From positions 2,108,001 through 2,172,000 of the forward strand of contig OZ243123.1 in the NCBI GenBank assembly GCA_965212505.1: DNA of 64,000 bases, written 5' to 3'. This DNA comes from JAHEKO01 sp965212505 (GTDB taxonomy: Bacteria > Acidobacteriota > Thermoanaerobaculia > Multivoradales > JAHEKO01). Below are positions 1-8,644 of this stretch, in pieces. Position 1 is the first letter of the stretch; every line of letters starts with the position of its first letter. The notes under the pieces were generated by a model. The model saw only the letters and a program-made list of their open reading frames with translations. It did no database searches and was not told where the DNA came from. Made by a program: the position numbers and the translations under genes.

Positions 1-456
1 TAGGAAACGGCCCTCGAAACGTTTTCCTTCGAGCAAGAGCGGGAGCCAGAGGCGGTCGTCGGCCCACATCTCGTCGTAGGGTATCTGCTCGTAGGCGGTC
101 CACTGCGGTATCGCCTCTTCGGTCTGGATTGCCTCTCCCGAATGGGCTGTGGCTCGAAAGACCCAGACGTGAATCGAGTAGCCGTCGACAAACTGGAACC
201 TGAGCTCGCCGTGCTCGACCACTTCCGAGGGGATGACTCCGGTCTCCTCGTGGACCTCTCGAACCGCAGCTTCGAGAGGTGTCTCCCCCTTTTCGATCCG
301 CCCTCCCGGGCCGTTGATCTTCCCGGCTCCAAGCCCTCTCAGCTTACGGATGAGCAGGACCCTGCTCGCTTCGGTCACGAAGAGAAGCGTTGCGCGATCG
401 GTCGGTTCCCAAGCGCTCCAGTCGACGTCGTCCAGGCCATTCCACCGCTCTTTCAC
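1..456 (-). CDS. Nudix hydrolase, MTH1-like (8-oxo-dGTP diphosphatase type), C-terminus cut by window edge
   Basis: The complementary strand encodes a Nudix protein. The Nudix box GX5EX7REVHEETGV is complete, and the flanks are typical of MTH1-like oxidised-nucleotide pyrophosphatases (RKLRGLGAGKINGPGGR before it, ELRFQFVDGYSIHV after it, then DEMWADDRLWLPLLLEG). Such enzymes hydrolyse oxidised dNTPs to monophosphates and so prevent mutagenic incorporation; this role is from family knowledge. The last visible residues are GRFL at the window edge, so the end is missing. I chose GTG at 456: it is 7 nt after a TACCAT box and close to the usual family start. An in-frame GTG at 510 is the alternative. 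The gene is divergent from the one at 529. Confidence 0.85.
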   Translation of the reverse strand, partial: MKERWNGLDDVDWSAWEPTDRATLLFVTEASRVLLIRKLRGLGAGKINGPGGRIEKGETPLEAAVREVHEETGVIPSEVVEHGELRFQFVDGYSIHVWVFRATAHSGEAIQTEEAIPQWTAYEQIPYDEMWADDRLWLPLLLEGKRFEGRFL

Positions 457-516
457 GTGGCGGATGGTACCGATTCCAATATGAACTCTCCAACAGCGCG
501 TACCCAGCACGATGGC

Positions 517-522
517 TACCCT
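517..522 (+). promoter_or_regulatory. -10-like box TACCCT just before the start at 529
   Basis: TACCCT ends 6 nt before the ATG at 529, in the context GGCTACCCT. It matches the start-proximal TAnnnT pattern seen at many genes in this window. No convincing -35 hexamer is visible. Confidence 0.3.
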
Positions 523-528
523 GAAGAG

Positions 529-1194
529 ATGAGAGCGTCCATTATCCTCGCGCCGTTGATCGTTCTCGTCGTGATCGGAGTCATCTACACGAGCGTTTCC
601 GGTCGGAACCAACTGCCTGGATATGCCGGCGACGACCCGACCCTCGATCTGGTCAGCGACGCCAAGGCGGCTCGGACTCGGCTGGCGCAGACCTTCGAAG
701 GGGTGACTCGTCGAGGGGCGGATCTTTCGTTCACCGACCGTGAGCTGCGCGACGTTGTTCTCGTCGGCCTCTCCCGGCACGCCGAGGGACAAAGGATCCT
801 CGAACTCTCCACCGGCCTCTCGACAAAGCTCCAGGACGGCAAGCTCGCTGTCGGAGTCAAGATCGACTTCTCCAAGGTCCTCGGCAGTCTGAGCGAGGAC
901 GAGCGGAAGATGTTCGACAAAGCGGTCGGCCTTGCTCCCCTGCTCGAGAACAAGGAGGTGCTGATGGCCTTCGAGACGACTCCCAGCCTCGAGCGAGGGC
1001 GTCTCGCGATGGATCTCGAGGACACGGCCGCCAACGTCTCGGTGGTCAAAATGCCGCTCTCGACGTGGATCGAGCGCCTCGGCAAGAACAAGCGGAAGGC
1101 CGGAGAGCTCTTCAAGTTCAAGATTCCCGGCTATCAGCTTGGCAACATGTCGGTCGACGGGAACCAGATGAGGGTCAACGTCCGCAGGACGTAG
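529..1194 (+). CDS. Hypothetical membrane-anchored protein
   Basis: A 221-residue protein with an N-terminal hydrophobic segment (residues about 3-21, ILAPLIVLVVIGVIY) and then a soluble extracytoplasmic-looking domain with no Cys and no motif I recognise. The domain has alternating helical and beta character, with RELRDVVLVGL in the middle and a basic C-terminus ending NVRRT. The open frame extends upstream, but that part is antisense to the Nudix gene. The ATG at 529 is supported by the hydrophobic start and a TACCCT box 6 nt before it. It may be a single-pass inner-membrane protein or have an uncleaved signal anchor. Function unknown. Confidence 0.65.
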   Translation: MRASIILAPLIVLVVIGVIYTSVSGRNQLPGYAGDDPTLDLVSDAKAARTRLAQTFEGVTRRGADLSFTDRELRDVVLVGLSRHAEGQRILELSTGLSTKLQDGKLAVGVKIDFSKVLGSLSEDERKMFDKAVGLAPLLENKEVLMAFETTPSLERGRLAMDLEDTAANVSVVKMPLSTWIERLGKNKRKAGELFKFKIPGYQLGNMSVDGNQMRVNVRRT

Positions 1195-1258
1195 CGCAGG
1201 CTCGAGGAATAGAGCGCGTCTGCGAGCGCACTGACGCAGAATCCGTCGTGAGGGAGCA

Positions 1259-2791
1259 ATGCTCGCTCACGCCACCGGCGCTACCCCCTGGGGGATCGAT
1301 GCGCGCGACGTACGCGTGGAAGTCGACGTACGTGCCGGGCTGCCACAGATTCAGATCGTCGGCCTCGCTGACGCAGCCATTCGGGAAAGCAAGGAGCGGG
1401 TACGGAGCGCAATCCGCAACTGTGGGTTCGATCTGCCCCCGCGGGCGGTCACCGTCAACCTGGCTCCGGCCGACCTACCCAAGGCGGGCAACCACCTCGA
1501 TCTGCCGATCGCATTGGCACTGCTGGGCGCCTATGAGCATCTGCCGCTCGAAGCGCTCGACGGGGTTCTCTCCTGCGGCGAGTTGGGTCTCGACGGCACC
1601 CTTCGACCGATTCGCGGGGCGCTGGCCATCTCCGAGCTCGCCACTGGCCGTCGATCACGTCTTCTGATCGTCCCGAGCGTCAATGGCGCCGAGGCTTCGG
1701 CGCTCGACGGGGTGCCGGTTGCAGCCGCCAAGGGGCTCGCGGAGGTTGTCGAACACTTGCTCGGTCTGTCGGAGCTGCCGGCCGCCCGTCCAGAGTCTGA
1801 ACTTGAAACGGCAGAGCCGTCCGAGCGAGCTCCGGATCTAGCCGATGTCCGTGGCCAGGAGGCGGCAAAACGAGCGCTAGAGATCGCTGCGGCGGGTGGC
1901 CATAACGTCCTCTTCATCGGCCCCCCCGGGTGTGGCAAGACGATGCTGGCGCGTCGGCTACCGGCGCTCCTGCCTCCCCTCACCCACCGCGAGTCGATAG
2001 AGGTGACGAAGATTCGCTCCGCGGCAGCGCCTCCCCGTCGAGGTCTCGTGAGCCAGAGACCGTTTCGATCGCCCCATGCCAGCGTGAGCGAAGCTGCCCT
2101 CGTGGGCGGGGGTTCCATCCCACGTCCCGGCGAGATCACCCTCGCCCACCTCGGAGTTCTCTTCCTCGACGAGCTACCGGAGTTCCGCCGTAACGCTCTG
2201 GAGAGCTTGCGACAGCCGTTGGAGGATGGAGTCATCACCGTCGTTCGCTCTCGGGCGAGCATTACCTATCCGGCCCGCTTTGCGCTGCTCGCCTCGATGA
2301 ATCCATGTCCCTGTGGATTTGCTGGCCACCCCCGCAAAGACTGTACTTGCAGCCCGGTGCAGGTCGCACGGTACCGCGCGCGTGTCTCCGGTCCACTCCT
2401 AGACCGAATCGACCTGCACGTCGAAGTGCCCGCGCTCCAACTATCTGAGTACAAGGGTGTGGGCGGAGAGTCGAGTGACGAGGTTGCGCGGCGGGTTGTG
2501 CGTGCGCGCCAACGACAACGGGAGCGACTCGCCAGCGAGGGCGGCCCGTCGGTCAATGCCGCGATGAAGACGAGCGGGGTTCGTCGCCACGTACAGCTCG
2601 AAGCCCAAGCTCAAGAGCTCCTGGACCACGCCTTCGATCGCCTGGCACTCTCTGCCAGAGCCGCCACCCGCATTCTCAAAGTCGCCCGAACCCTCGCTGA
2701 TCTGGCGGATGAAGACCGGGTCGGGTCGCAGCACGTCGGCGAAGCGATTCAGTACCGCTCGTTGCTCGAGCGATCCGCGACCCCTAAGTGA
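1259..2791 (+). CDS. comM: ComM/YifB family Mg-chelatase-like AAA+ ATPase
   Basis: 510 residues, the normal length for the YifB/ComM family. The N-terminal half (about 1-180) is the Lon-S16-like subdomain of YifB proteins. The AAA+ core has Walker A GPPGCGKTM, Walker B LFLDELPEF, and the signature MNPCPCG followed by CTCSPVQVARYRARVSGPLLDRIDLHVEVP split over the sensor region. ComM of naturally transformable bacteria is a hexameric helicase that promotes branch migration during integration of incoming DNA; non-competent bacteria also carry it. The ATG at 1259 has a GAGGGAG Shine-Dalgarno immediately upstream. It is followed by a convergent gene with only about 30 bp between. Confidence 0.93.
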   Translation: MLAHATGATPWGIDARDVRVEVDVRAGLPQIQIVGLADAAIRESKERVRSAIRNCGFDLPPRAVTVNLAPADLPKAGNHLDLPIALALLGAYEHLPLEALDGVLSCGELGLDGTLRPIRGALAISELATGRRSRLLIVPSVNGAEASALDGVPVAAAKGLAEVVEHLLGLSELPAARPESELETAEPSERAPDLADVRGQEAAKRALEIAAAGGHNVLFIGPPGCGKTMLARRLPALLPPLTHRESIEVTKIRSAAAPPRRGLVSQRPFRSPHASVSEAALVGGGSIPRPGEITLAHLGVLFLDELPEFRRNALESLRQPLEDGVITVVRSRASITYPARFALLASMNPCPCGFAGHPRKDCTCSPVQVARYRARVSGPLLDRIDLHVEVPALQLSEYKGVGGESSDEVARRVVRARQRQRERLASEGGPSVNAAMKTSGVRRHVQLEAQAQELLDHAFDRLALSARAATRILKVARTLADLADEDRVGSQHVGEAIQYRSLLERSATPK

Positions 2792-2822
2792 GGATGCTTC
2801 ACTAGGTTGAGTAGCAGGAAGC

Positions 2823-5183
2823 CTACTCTCCACTCATCGGGAAAAACGTCTCCAGGATGTCGTCGTAGTAGGCGCGCCAGGTCGACCACCCCCTCGACCC
2901 CGGCTTCGCGCCGCCATGAACGTCGTAGCCTGCACTGCGGAAGGCCTCGAACAGTGTCCGGCTTCCCTCGACTGCATCGATCCCACCCTCCCCGAACTTC
3001 TGATCGTTGGGGGTCCACTGGACATAGATGGACGGGCGTGGCTCGGTTGTGGCCTCGATCGCCTCCAGCAACTCGTCGGCCACGGCCACTTGGAGATTCG
3101 CCCCCTGAGCCGCGGCCGCCCCGAACATGTCCGACTCCCGTAGCGCGCCGTAGAGTGAAAGCACACCCCCTTCGGCCGGCCCCGTCAGAGCGCGCGCCGA
3201 CCGTTCGGGGATCGTGCGGTAGTTGCGGTCGATATGGGGAACCAACTCTTCGGCCAGCATGCGAGTCAGGTGTCCGGAGCGTCCGCCGCCGTACTCCTCG
3301 AGTTCCCGCGGCCAAGGCAGAAAGACGACGATCACGGGAGCCACCCGAGAGCCGACGATGTGGTTCAGGGTCGAGTCCAGCTTTCCAACCCGCAAACCGC
3401 CAGCGCCGTTGTAGGCATAGACCACCGCATGGCGATCGTCACCGCGGCCGTACCCCTCTGGCAGCCAGAGTTGAATTCGCTGGGTGGTGTCTAGAACGTC
3501 GCTTCGGAACTCGAAGCTGTCTATCCGGCCGCGTCCGCTCTCCTTCTCGATGATGTGATCGGGGCTGACCCACCCGGGCATGCGCAGCTCCGACTGCCAT
3601 CCGATCTGGTGAGGGTTGCGAGGGTCTCTCGCGCGGCCCTCGTGGTTGGGATGAAAGCCGTACTCCCAGACCGCGTTCGGGTCGAGCTCCATACTGCGAA
3701 AAAAGAGATCCGTACCGGCGACGCGGTGCATCGGGATGGGGTCCCACCACTCGAGGAACGTGCCTGAGAGCAGCACCGCATCGTCGTCGCTCTGGTAGAG
3801 GAAGTGCACGATTCGATCCTCAATGACGGGGAGCGACTCCTGCTCCGCCAGGTAGGCATCGACGCGCTGCTGTGCATCTTCGGACCTCTCGACCGACTGA
3901 ACCCACCTTCCAAAGTCGCCCAACAAGTCACGCTCATCGGCGATCTCCGTGGTGGCGTGGGTCGCGGCAACGATGTCAACGGCTGCGGCCTGTTCATCGT
4001 TGCGCACATAAATCCGACCGTTGGCGAAGCTTGGCGCCGCCTGGCCATAGCGATCGAACGTGGGAAGACGCGCGCGCTCCTGATACCCGTCAGCGCTCGC
4101 GGCGACAACCACCACAGCACCTGTCCGGTCGAGAATCAGCAGGTGGCCATCAACCAGGATCAATCCACGAGCTCCCGGCTCTCTGGACCTCCAACGCACT
4201 TCGCCGGTTTCGGCATCGAGGCAGACGAGGATGTTGCGTGACAACCCGAAGATCGAACCCTCGTGAAAGACCGGCACCGCGTAGGACGACCGCAGCGAGC
4301 GGTTGCGCCACAGCTCGTGTGCCGCAAACTGCTCCCCATCTCGGCGGATCTCGTAGGCCACCACCTCCTGTAGCGAGTTGATGAGCAACCGATCCTTACC
4401 GATCGGCAGCGCCTGGGCGAAGGCCTCGACGGTGTAGGTGCCGTGTTCCTGCCTCCAGAGGATGGTTCCGTCATCCGGAGCGAGCCCGAAGATCCATTGG
4501 TCGTTGACCACCACGATCTGCTCTTGTCCCTCAATGGAACGCAGAGCTGGGGTCTGGTAGCCCACGCTCCCGTCACCGGTCGACCAACTTGGTCTGCCGG
4601 TCTCGCGATCGAAGGCGGTAACTGAATGCCCTTCCTCGCCACCGGTAAGCAACACGACCCTGTCGCCGACAACCACCGGAGAGGTGGTCCAGCCGTAGTG
4701 CGGCGTCTTTGCTTGCGGGCCGTCCTCCAGCTGGTGCGACCATCGTTCTCGACCATCCTCGAGGCGGAGCGCAAACAGCCGTCCGTATCGACTAACTCCG
4801 TAGACGGTTCCCTCGTGAATCGTCGGTGTGCTGCTGGGGCCGCCACTCGAGCCGGTGTGCGCTGGATAGTAGTCAGCGGCCCGATACCGCCAACGCTCTT
4901 CCCCGGAATCGGCCTCGAGAGCGATGACCCAGTTCGCCTCTCCGTCCCCGTACATTGTGACCACCCAATCTCCCGAGACGAGCACCGACGAATAGCCGTG
5001 TCCGAGCTCGCGCTTCCAGACTTCGGCCAGAGCGAAGTTCTCTTCATTGAATACTCCGACCTGAGGGGAACTTCCCTCTTGGTCCGCTCCGCGGTACTGG
5101 GGCCAGTCGTCGGCTTCTGTCACAGAAGCGACGAGGGACAGTGTCAATAGGAGCGAAGAACATAGCCGATAGGGATTAGTCAT
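2823..5183 (-). CDS. Secreted PQQ-type beta-propeller fused to an E-set domain and an esterase-fold domain with lost catalytic residues
   Basis: A 786-residue exported protein. A signal peptide (MTNPYRLCSSLLLTLSLVASVTEA) is followed by DWPQYRG, the usual opening of PQQ-like propellers. Blade repeats (AxxxDSGEERWRY, FDRETGRPSW, LDAETGEVRWRS) span about 25-410. Residues about 435-525 look like the N-terminal E-set/CBM48-like domain of Fes-type esterases. Residues about 545-786 are a putative-esterase alpha/beta-hydrolase domain. There the nucleophile elbow reads TGPAEGG instead of GxSxGG (Ala at residue 670), and the usual GHDW histidine site reads GSRGW (Arg at about 764). The domain is therefore probably non-catalytic, perhaps a binding module. 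The start is backed by TATCCT 6 nt upstream. Confidence 0.88.
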   Translation of the reverse strand: MTNPYRLCSSLLLTLSLVASVTEADDWPQYRGADQEGSSPQVGVFNEENFALAEVWKRELGHGYSSVLVSGDWVVTMYGDGEANWVIALEADSGEERWRYRAADYYPAHTGSSGGPSSTPTIHEGTVYGVSRYGRLFALRLEDGRERWSHQLEDGPQAKTPHYGWTTSPVVVGDRVVLLTGGEEGHSVTAFDRETGRPSWSTGDGSVGYQTPALRSIEGQEQIVVVNDQWIFGLAPDDGTILWRQEHGTYTVEAFAQALPIGKDRLLINSLQEVVAYEIRRDGEQFAAHELWRNRSLRSSYAVPVFHEGSIFGLSRNILVCLDAETGEVRWRSREPGARGLILVDGHLLILDRTGAVVVVAASADGYQERARLPTFDRYGQAAPSFANGRIYVRNDEQAAAVDIVAATHATTEIADERDLLGDFGRWVQSVERSEDAQQRVDAYLAEQESLPVIEDRIVHFLYQSDDDAVLLSGTFLEWWDPIPMHRVAGTDLFFRSMELDPNAVWEYGFHPNHEGRARDPRNPHQIGWQSELRMPGWVSPDHIIEKESGRGRIDSFEFRSDVLDTTQRIQLWLPEGYGRGDDRHAVVYAYNGAGGLRVGKLDSTLNHIVGSRVAPVIVVFLPWPRELEEYGGGRSGHLTRMLAEELVPHIDRNYRTIPERSARALTGPAEGGVLSLYGALRESDMFGAAAAQGANLQVAVADELLEAIEATTEPRPSIYVQWTPNDQKFGEGGIDAVEGSRTLFEAFRSAGYDVHGGAKPGSRGWSTWRAYYDDILETFFPMSGE

Positions 5184-5189
5184 GGGCGT

Positions 5190-5195
5190 AGGATA
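5190..5195 (-). promoter_or_regulatory. -10-like box TATCCT before the propeller/esterase fusion
   Basis: On the minus strand TATCCT (context GGCTATCCTACGCCC) ends 6 nt before the ATG at 5183, implying an almost leaderless transcript. Confidence 0.3.
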
Positions 5196-5468
5196 GCCGA
5201 GGGCCCCCTTGGGAATGGTCGGCAGACGCCTTCAATGCGCAGGTCGAAGCCGGTCCCTCAGATCGGTCGCCTACCGAGAACAGATCGGTTCGCAACCTGA
5301 GCAGGTCTTCCAACGAGCTACGCCGTAGCGGCGGCCACACCTGGACCGGCAGGCCTACACCTGATTCGTCCCGTGAAGGGACGACTCCCAGCATCCTCGC
5401 GACCTTGGAGATGTGGCGCTTCTTTCGCCGGCATCGAAGGCACGTCATGGGAGCTAGCGCGGAGCGCC

Positions 5469-5477
5469 TGCTATGTT
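5469..5477 (+). promoter_or_regulatory. Extended -10 box TGCTATGTT
   Basis: TGC-TATGTT ends 8 nt before the GTG at 5486. It has the TGn extension and the CCGTCC-like downstream bases shared with other promoters in the window. It is the main reason for preferring GTG 5486 over the upstream in-frame ATGs at 5405 and 5447. Confidence 0.4.
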
Positions 5478-5485
5478 CCGTCCGC

Positions 5486-6334
5486 GTGACGTCGCCCCCG
5501 GCTCCTCAATACCTCCGTTCCAGCGACGGGCTAGGGCTCGCGGTTGTGCACTACCCCGTCGAGACCCCGCGCGGGCGCGTACTCCTCGTCCACGGGTACG
5601 GCGAGCACCAGGGGCGCTACCTCGAGGTGAGCGAGCGTCTCACCGCTGAGGGAGTGTCGGTCTGGACGGTGGATCTACGCGGTCACGGGCGTTCTGAGGG
5701 TCTGCAGGGAGACCTGCGGGCGATCGGTGACTACATCGCCGACGTGGAATCGGCTCGGGCTCACGCGGAAGCGCACTCGGGACCGGGCGCTCCTCCGTTC
5801 TTCCTGTTCGGGCACAGCATGGGTGGACTGGTCTGCCTCTGCCACGTGTTGGAGCATCCCGGGTGCTTCGCCGGTCTCACGCTCACGAGTCCCTTCCTGG
5901 CGCCTGCTCAGCGGCTCCCCCCTGGCGCGGTCGTGATCGTCAGAGCGCTCGCTCGTCTCGCCCCGAGGCTCAGGTTGTGGGCCAGAATCGAACGAGACGA
6001 CGTGACTCGGGACGAGCAGAAGCGAAAGGAGCACGCTGCGGATCCGTTGGTTTTCACCGGGGTTCGCGCGGCTTGGGCCGCTGCGACCGATCGAGCCCAA
6101 CGAGAGATCTTCGCCCGCTCCCACGAGGTGGATCTCCCCCTACTCCTCCTTCTCGCCGGAGACGATCGAGTGGTGGACAGCGGCCGGGCCAAAGCGCTCT
6201 TCGATCGGCTCGGCAGCGCCGACAAGTCGCTGAAGGAGTATCCCGGGCTCTACCACGAACTTTTGAACGAGCCCGAGCGCGATCAGGTGCTCGACGACCT
6301 GGTCGACTGGTTCGAGCAGCGGCTCAGCGCCTAG
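5486..6334 (+). CDS. Alpha/beta hydrolase, monoacylglycerol-lipase/lysophospholipase-like
   Basis: About 282 residues of the serine aminopeptidase S33/Hydrolase_4 family, which includes monoacylglycerol lipases. Visible features are the oxyanion region LLVHGYGEHQGRY, DLRGHGRSEG, the nucleophile elbow GHSMGG, the acid in LLLAGDDRVVD and the histidine in YPGLYHELLNE, so the full catalytic triad is present. No signal peptide is seen, so it is probably cytoplasmic and hydrolyses short lipid or ester substrates; the exact substrate is unknown. The chosen GTG start lies 8 nt after an extended -10 box; translation from ATG 5405 would add a basic 27-residue leader that does not look like a domain. 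The sulfatase-fold gene follows on the same strand. Confidence 0.85.
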   Translation: MTSPPAPQYLRSSDGLGLAVVHYPVETPRGRVLLVHGYGEHQGRYLEVSERLTAEGVSVWTVDLRGHGRSEGLQGDLRAIGDYIADVESARAHAEAHSGPGAPPFFLFGHSMGGLVCLCHVLEHPGCFAGLTLTSPFLAPAQRLPPGAVVIVRALARLAPRLRLWARIERDDVTRDEQKRKEHAADPLVFTGVRAAWAAATDRAQREIFARSHEVDLPLLLLLAGDDRVVDSGRAKALFDRLGSADKSLKEYPGLYHELLNEPERDQVLDDLVDWFEQRLSA

Positions 6335-6423
6335 CCGACGTAGCCGAGCGCCCGCGGTTCTTCGAGGTCCTACGGGGGGGACGTCTTCGTCTCGCCAAGT
6401 GTGGCTCCTGACCGCTTCAACGG

Positions 6424-6432
6424 TGCTACGAT
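6424..6432 (+). promoter_or_regulatory. Extended -10 box TGCTACGAT
   Basis: TGC-TACGAT followed by CCCGCC; it ends 11 nt before the ATG at 6444, so the predicted RNA would begin within a few nt of the start codon. Confidence 0.4.
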
Positions 6433-6443
6433 CCCGCCGTTCG

Positions 6444-8627
6444 ATGCACCCGCGCCGGCTCATCCCGCTCTCGATCGTTCTGCTCCTCGCCGTCCTCGGC
6501 TGCCGGCGCAATGCGGTCCTCGATCTCGCCGACTTCGCGCACCATCAGCGCGATCAGGTGACCACTCGCCTGGTTCCCGCTCACGATCCGCTGGCCGCCC
6601 GCTTGGCCACCGATGGCTGGCGTCTCGAGACGGAGCGCGAGGAGGGCACCGTGCTCCGGATGACCCGCGACCGCTCCCGCGTCTGGTTCTACTCCGCAAA
6701 CGGCGCGGCGACTAGCGCAACTCTTCACGGTGGGTTTCCCGGGTCCGACGCTGAAGCTCGTCCGATCTCGTATCGCGTCAACGGAGAGCATCAAGCGATC
6801 GCCCGCTGGAAGCCGCAGGCGGAGACTCTCGAGTTGCCGTTCAAGGGCCGGGCGGCCAGGGTCGGCTGGAACGCGCTCGACATCTACGTGAAACGAGGCC
6901 GGGGCGAGGAGCCTCTGGAACTCGAGGGGCTCCGATTCGGCGACAGCAGCGTCGTTGTGGACGAGGCGCCGCGCTCCATCGCGATCGAGGGCGGCGAGCT
7001 CTACATGCCCTCTGAGAGTGTTCTCGAAGCGTCGTTCGAGGTTCCGGAGGGAGCACGGCTCCAGCTCCGCGGTGTCGCGGACAGCGACGGACGGGGACCG
7101 GCGGAAGCACAAGCCCGCCTAATGGGGTCGGACGGTACGTGGATGCCGCTTTCGACGCTGCGGCTCGATCCGGGGGAGAAAGGGGCGACGCGGGCTTCTC
7201 TCGAAGAGTGGACCGGCGAAGTGGTCACTCTGCAGCTGTCGGTCCGGGGTCCGCGAAGTGCTGGCGTTCGGTGGCTCGAAGCCGCGGTCTCCGGCGGCGG
7301 GGAGCCGGTCGACGCCCGCGCTCCGGTGCGCCCGGCGGCGGCCGAGGCGAGCGGGCGGCTTGGGCGCCCTGACGTCTTCTTGGTCGTGCTCGATGCGGCG
7401 CGAGCCGATGCCTTCGGGACCTACGGTGCTCCCTACCCCACTCCAGCCGTTGATGGTCTGGCGACGGAGGGAACGCGCTACGAGCGTGCCCTCGCACCGT
7501 CTTCCTGGACCGGTCAGTCGATCCCGGCTCTGCTCGCCGGATTTCACCCGGACACCCTTGGTACGGAACGCTGGGGTGACGCGCTTCCCGACACCGTGCC
7601 GACCATGGCCGAACTGATGGCTGGAGCTGGCTACCGAACCGTGCTCTGGTCGCAGCACCCGATCTACAACCGGGCCGACTCGCTGGTTCGCGGTTTCGAA
7701 CAGGTTCGCTACAGCGGTAGGCGTCGCCGCGACCGCCTGCCATCGCGGCAGCTCCTGTTCGAGCGAGAACGACCAACCTTCGCGCTGGTTCACCTCCTGC
7801 CGCCGCACAGTCCCTATGCGCCGCCTGAGCCGTTCCGAGGTTCCTACACTGCGGACTACTCGGGAACGCTCCCCGCGAAGCTCGGTGCGCTCGGACGGAT
7901 CGGAAAGAAGCGAGCCCTCCGTCTCACCGAGGCCGACCACACCTACATCCGCGGTCGATATCTCGAGAACGTCGCCTTTGCGGACTACCTGGTAGGCCAG
8001 CTGGTGGGTCATCTGCGCGCGACGCGTCGCTACCGGAACTCTCTGATCATCGTGACCTCCGATCACGGTGAGGCGTTCTTCGAGCATGGGCAATTCATGC
8101 ACAGTCGGGAGCTCTACCCCGAGTTCATTCAGATTCCCCTGGTCGTAAAGTGGCCGGCCACGGCCGCCGGACATCGCCCGTCGATCGAGGCGGCCGTCAG
8201 CCTGACCGATCTGCTGCCCACACTCGTCGACGGCCTGGGCTTGTCGGGAGCCGACCGCGGGTTCCAGGGGCGCAGCCTGGTGCCCGCCACCTTCGACGGT
8301 GCTCTCTTGGAGCGCGCGATCTACGCCACGACGCGTGGTCTCGGAGACGTCACCAAGACAGCAAAGCCGCGCTGGATGCTAGAGCAGGGCAACTGGCGCG
8401 TGATTCACGACCCGATCGCCGACCGAACGGAGCTCTTCGATCGCCGCCGTGACCCGCTCGATCTCGAGGACGTCTCTGCGGTGAATCCGACCCTGGCGCG
8501 CCAGCTTCTCGGGCGGCTCCTGATGCAGAGGCGCTTCAACCTCGACCTGCTCCAGCTGGGACGACGAGACGAAGTTGAGCTCGACCCGGCGATGGTCGAG
8601 GAGCTCAAAGCGCTCGGCTATCTCTAG
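6444..8627 (+). CDS. Sulfatase-fold (alkaline phosphatase superfamily) lipoprotein
   Basis: A 727-residue protein. Its start is set at ATG 6444, which opens a lipoprotein signal (MHPRRLIPLSIVLLLAVLGC, lipobox LAVLGC). Residues about 25-300 are a beta-rich region of unknown role. The sulfatase-type domain begins near residue 308: VVLDAARADAFGTYG carries the first metal-binding Asp pair, and VTSDHGEAFFEHG near residue 537 the second. At the nucleophile site the sequence is APSSWTGQSIPALLAG. The C/S-x-P-x-R motif needed for formylglycine is absent, and the likely nucleophile is Thr near residue 355, as in phosphatase or phosphonate-hydrolase relatives. The C-terminus is LKALGYL, typical of this lineage's sulfatases. 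It is probably an envelope phospho- or sulfo-ester hydrolase; substrate unknown. Confidence 0.85.
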   Translation: MHPRRLIPLSIVLLLAVLGCRRNAVLDLADFAHHQRDQVTTRLVPAHDPLAARLATDGWRLETEREEGTVLRMTRDRSRVWFYSANGAATSATLHGGFPGSDAEARPISYRVNGEHQAIARWKPQAETLELPFKGRAARVGWNALDIYVKRGRGEEPLELEGLRFGDSSVVVDEAPRSIAIEGGELYMPSESVLEASFEVPEGARLQLRGVADSDGRGPAEAQARLMGSDGTWMPLSTLRLDPGEKGATRASLEEWTGEVVTLQLSVRGPRSAGVRWLEAAVSGGGEPVDARAPVRPAAAEASGRLGRPDVFLVVLDAARADAFGTYGAPYPTPAVDGLATEGTRYERALAPSSWTGQSIPALLAGFHPDTLGTERWGDALPDTVPTMAELMAGAGYRTVLWSQHPIYNRADSLVRGFEQVRYSGRRRRDRLPSRQLLFERERPTFALVHLLPPHSPYAPPEPFRGSYTADYSGTLPAKLGALGRIGKKRALRLTEADHTYIRGRYLENVAFADYLVGQLVGHLRATRRYRNSLIIVTSDHGEAFFEHGQFMHSRELYPEFIQIPLVVKWPATAAGHRPSIEAAVSLTDLLPTLVDGLGLSGADRGFQGRSLVPATFDGALLERAIYATTRGLGDVTKTAKPRWMLEQGNWRVIHDPIADRTELFDRRRDPLDLEDVSAVNPTLARQLLGRLLMQRRFNLDLLQLGRRDEVELDPAMVEELKALGYL

Positions 8628-8644
8628 CGGCTCGGACTCGACAG

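Larger units (their letters stand above)
5184..5485. other. Divergent intergenic region with a direct repeat and a hairpin
   Basis: About 300 bp between divergent genes with no gene I can support. It contains a 9-bp direct repeat, CAGATCGGT, at 5259-5267 and 5281-5289 (22 bp period, about two helical turns). It also holds a perfect 7-bp hairpin, TCGTCCC-GTGAA-GGGACGA, at 5366-5384. TATCCT at 5190-5195 (minus) and TGCTATGTT at 5469-5477 (plus) are probable -10 elements for the two flanking genes. The repeat could be a regulator site; no regulator can be named. Confidence 0.4.

Noticed and set aside
5176..5448. 90-codon minus-strand frame in the divergent region, starting MTCLRCRRKK
   Set aside because: No conserved pattern beyond a basic start, and it overlaps the probable promoters of both neighbours.
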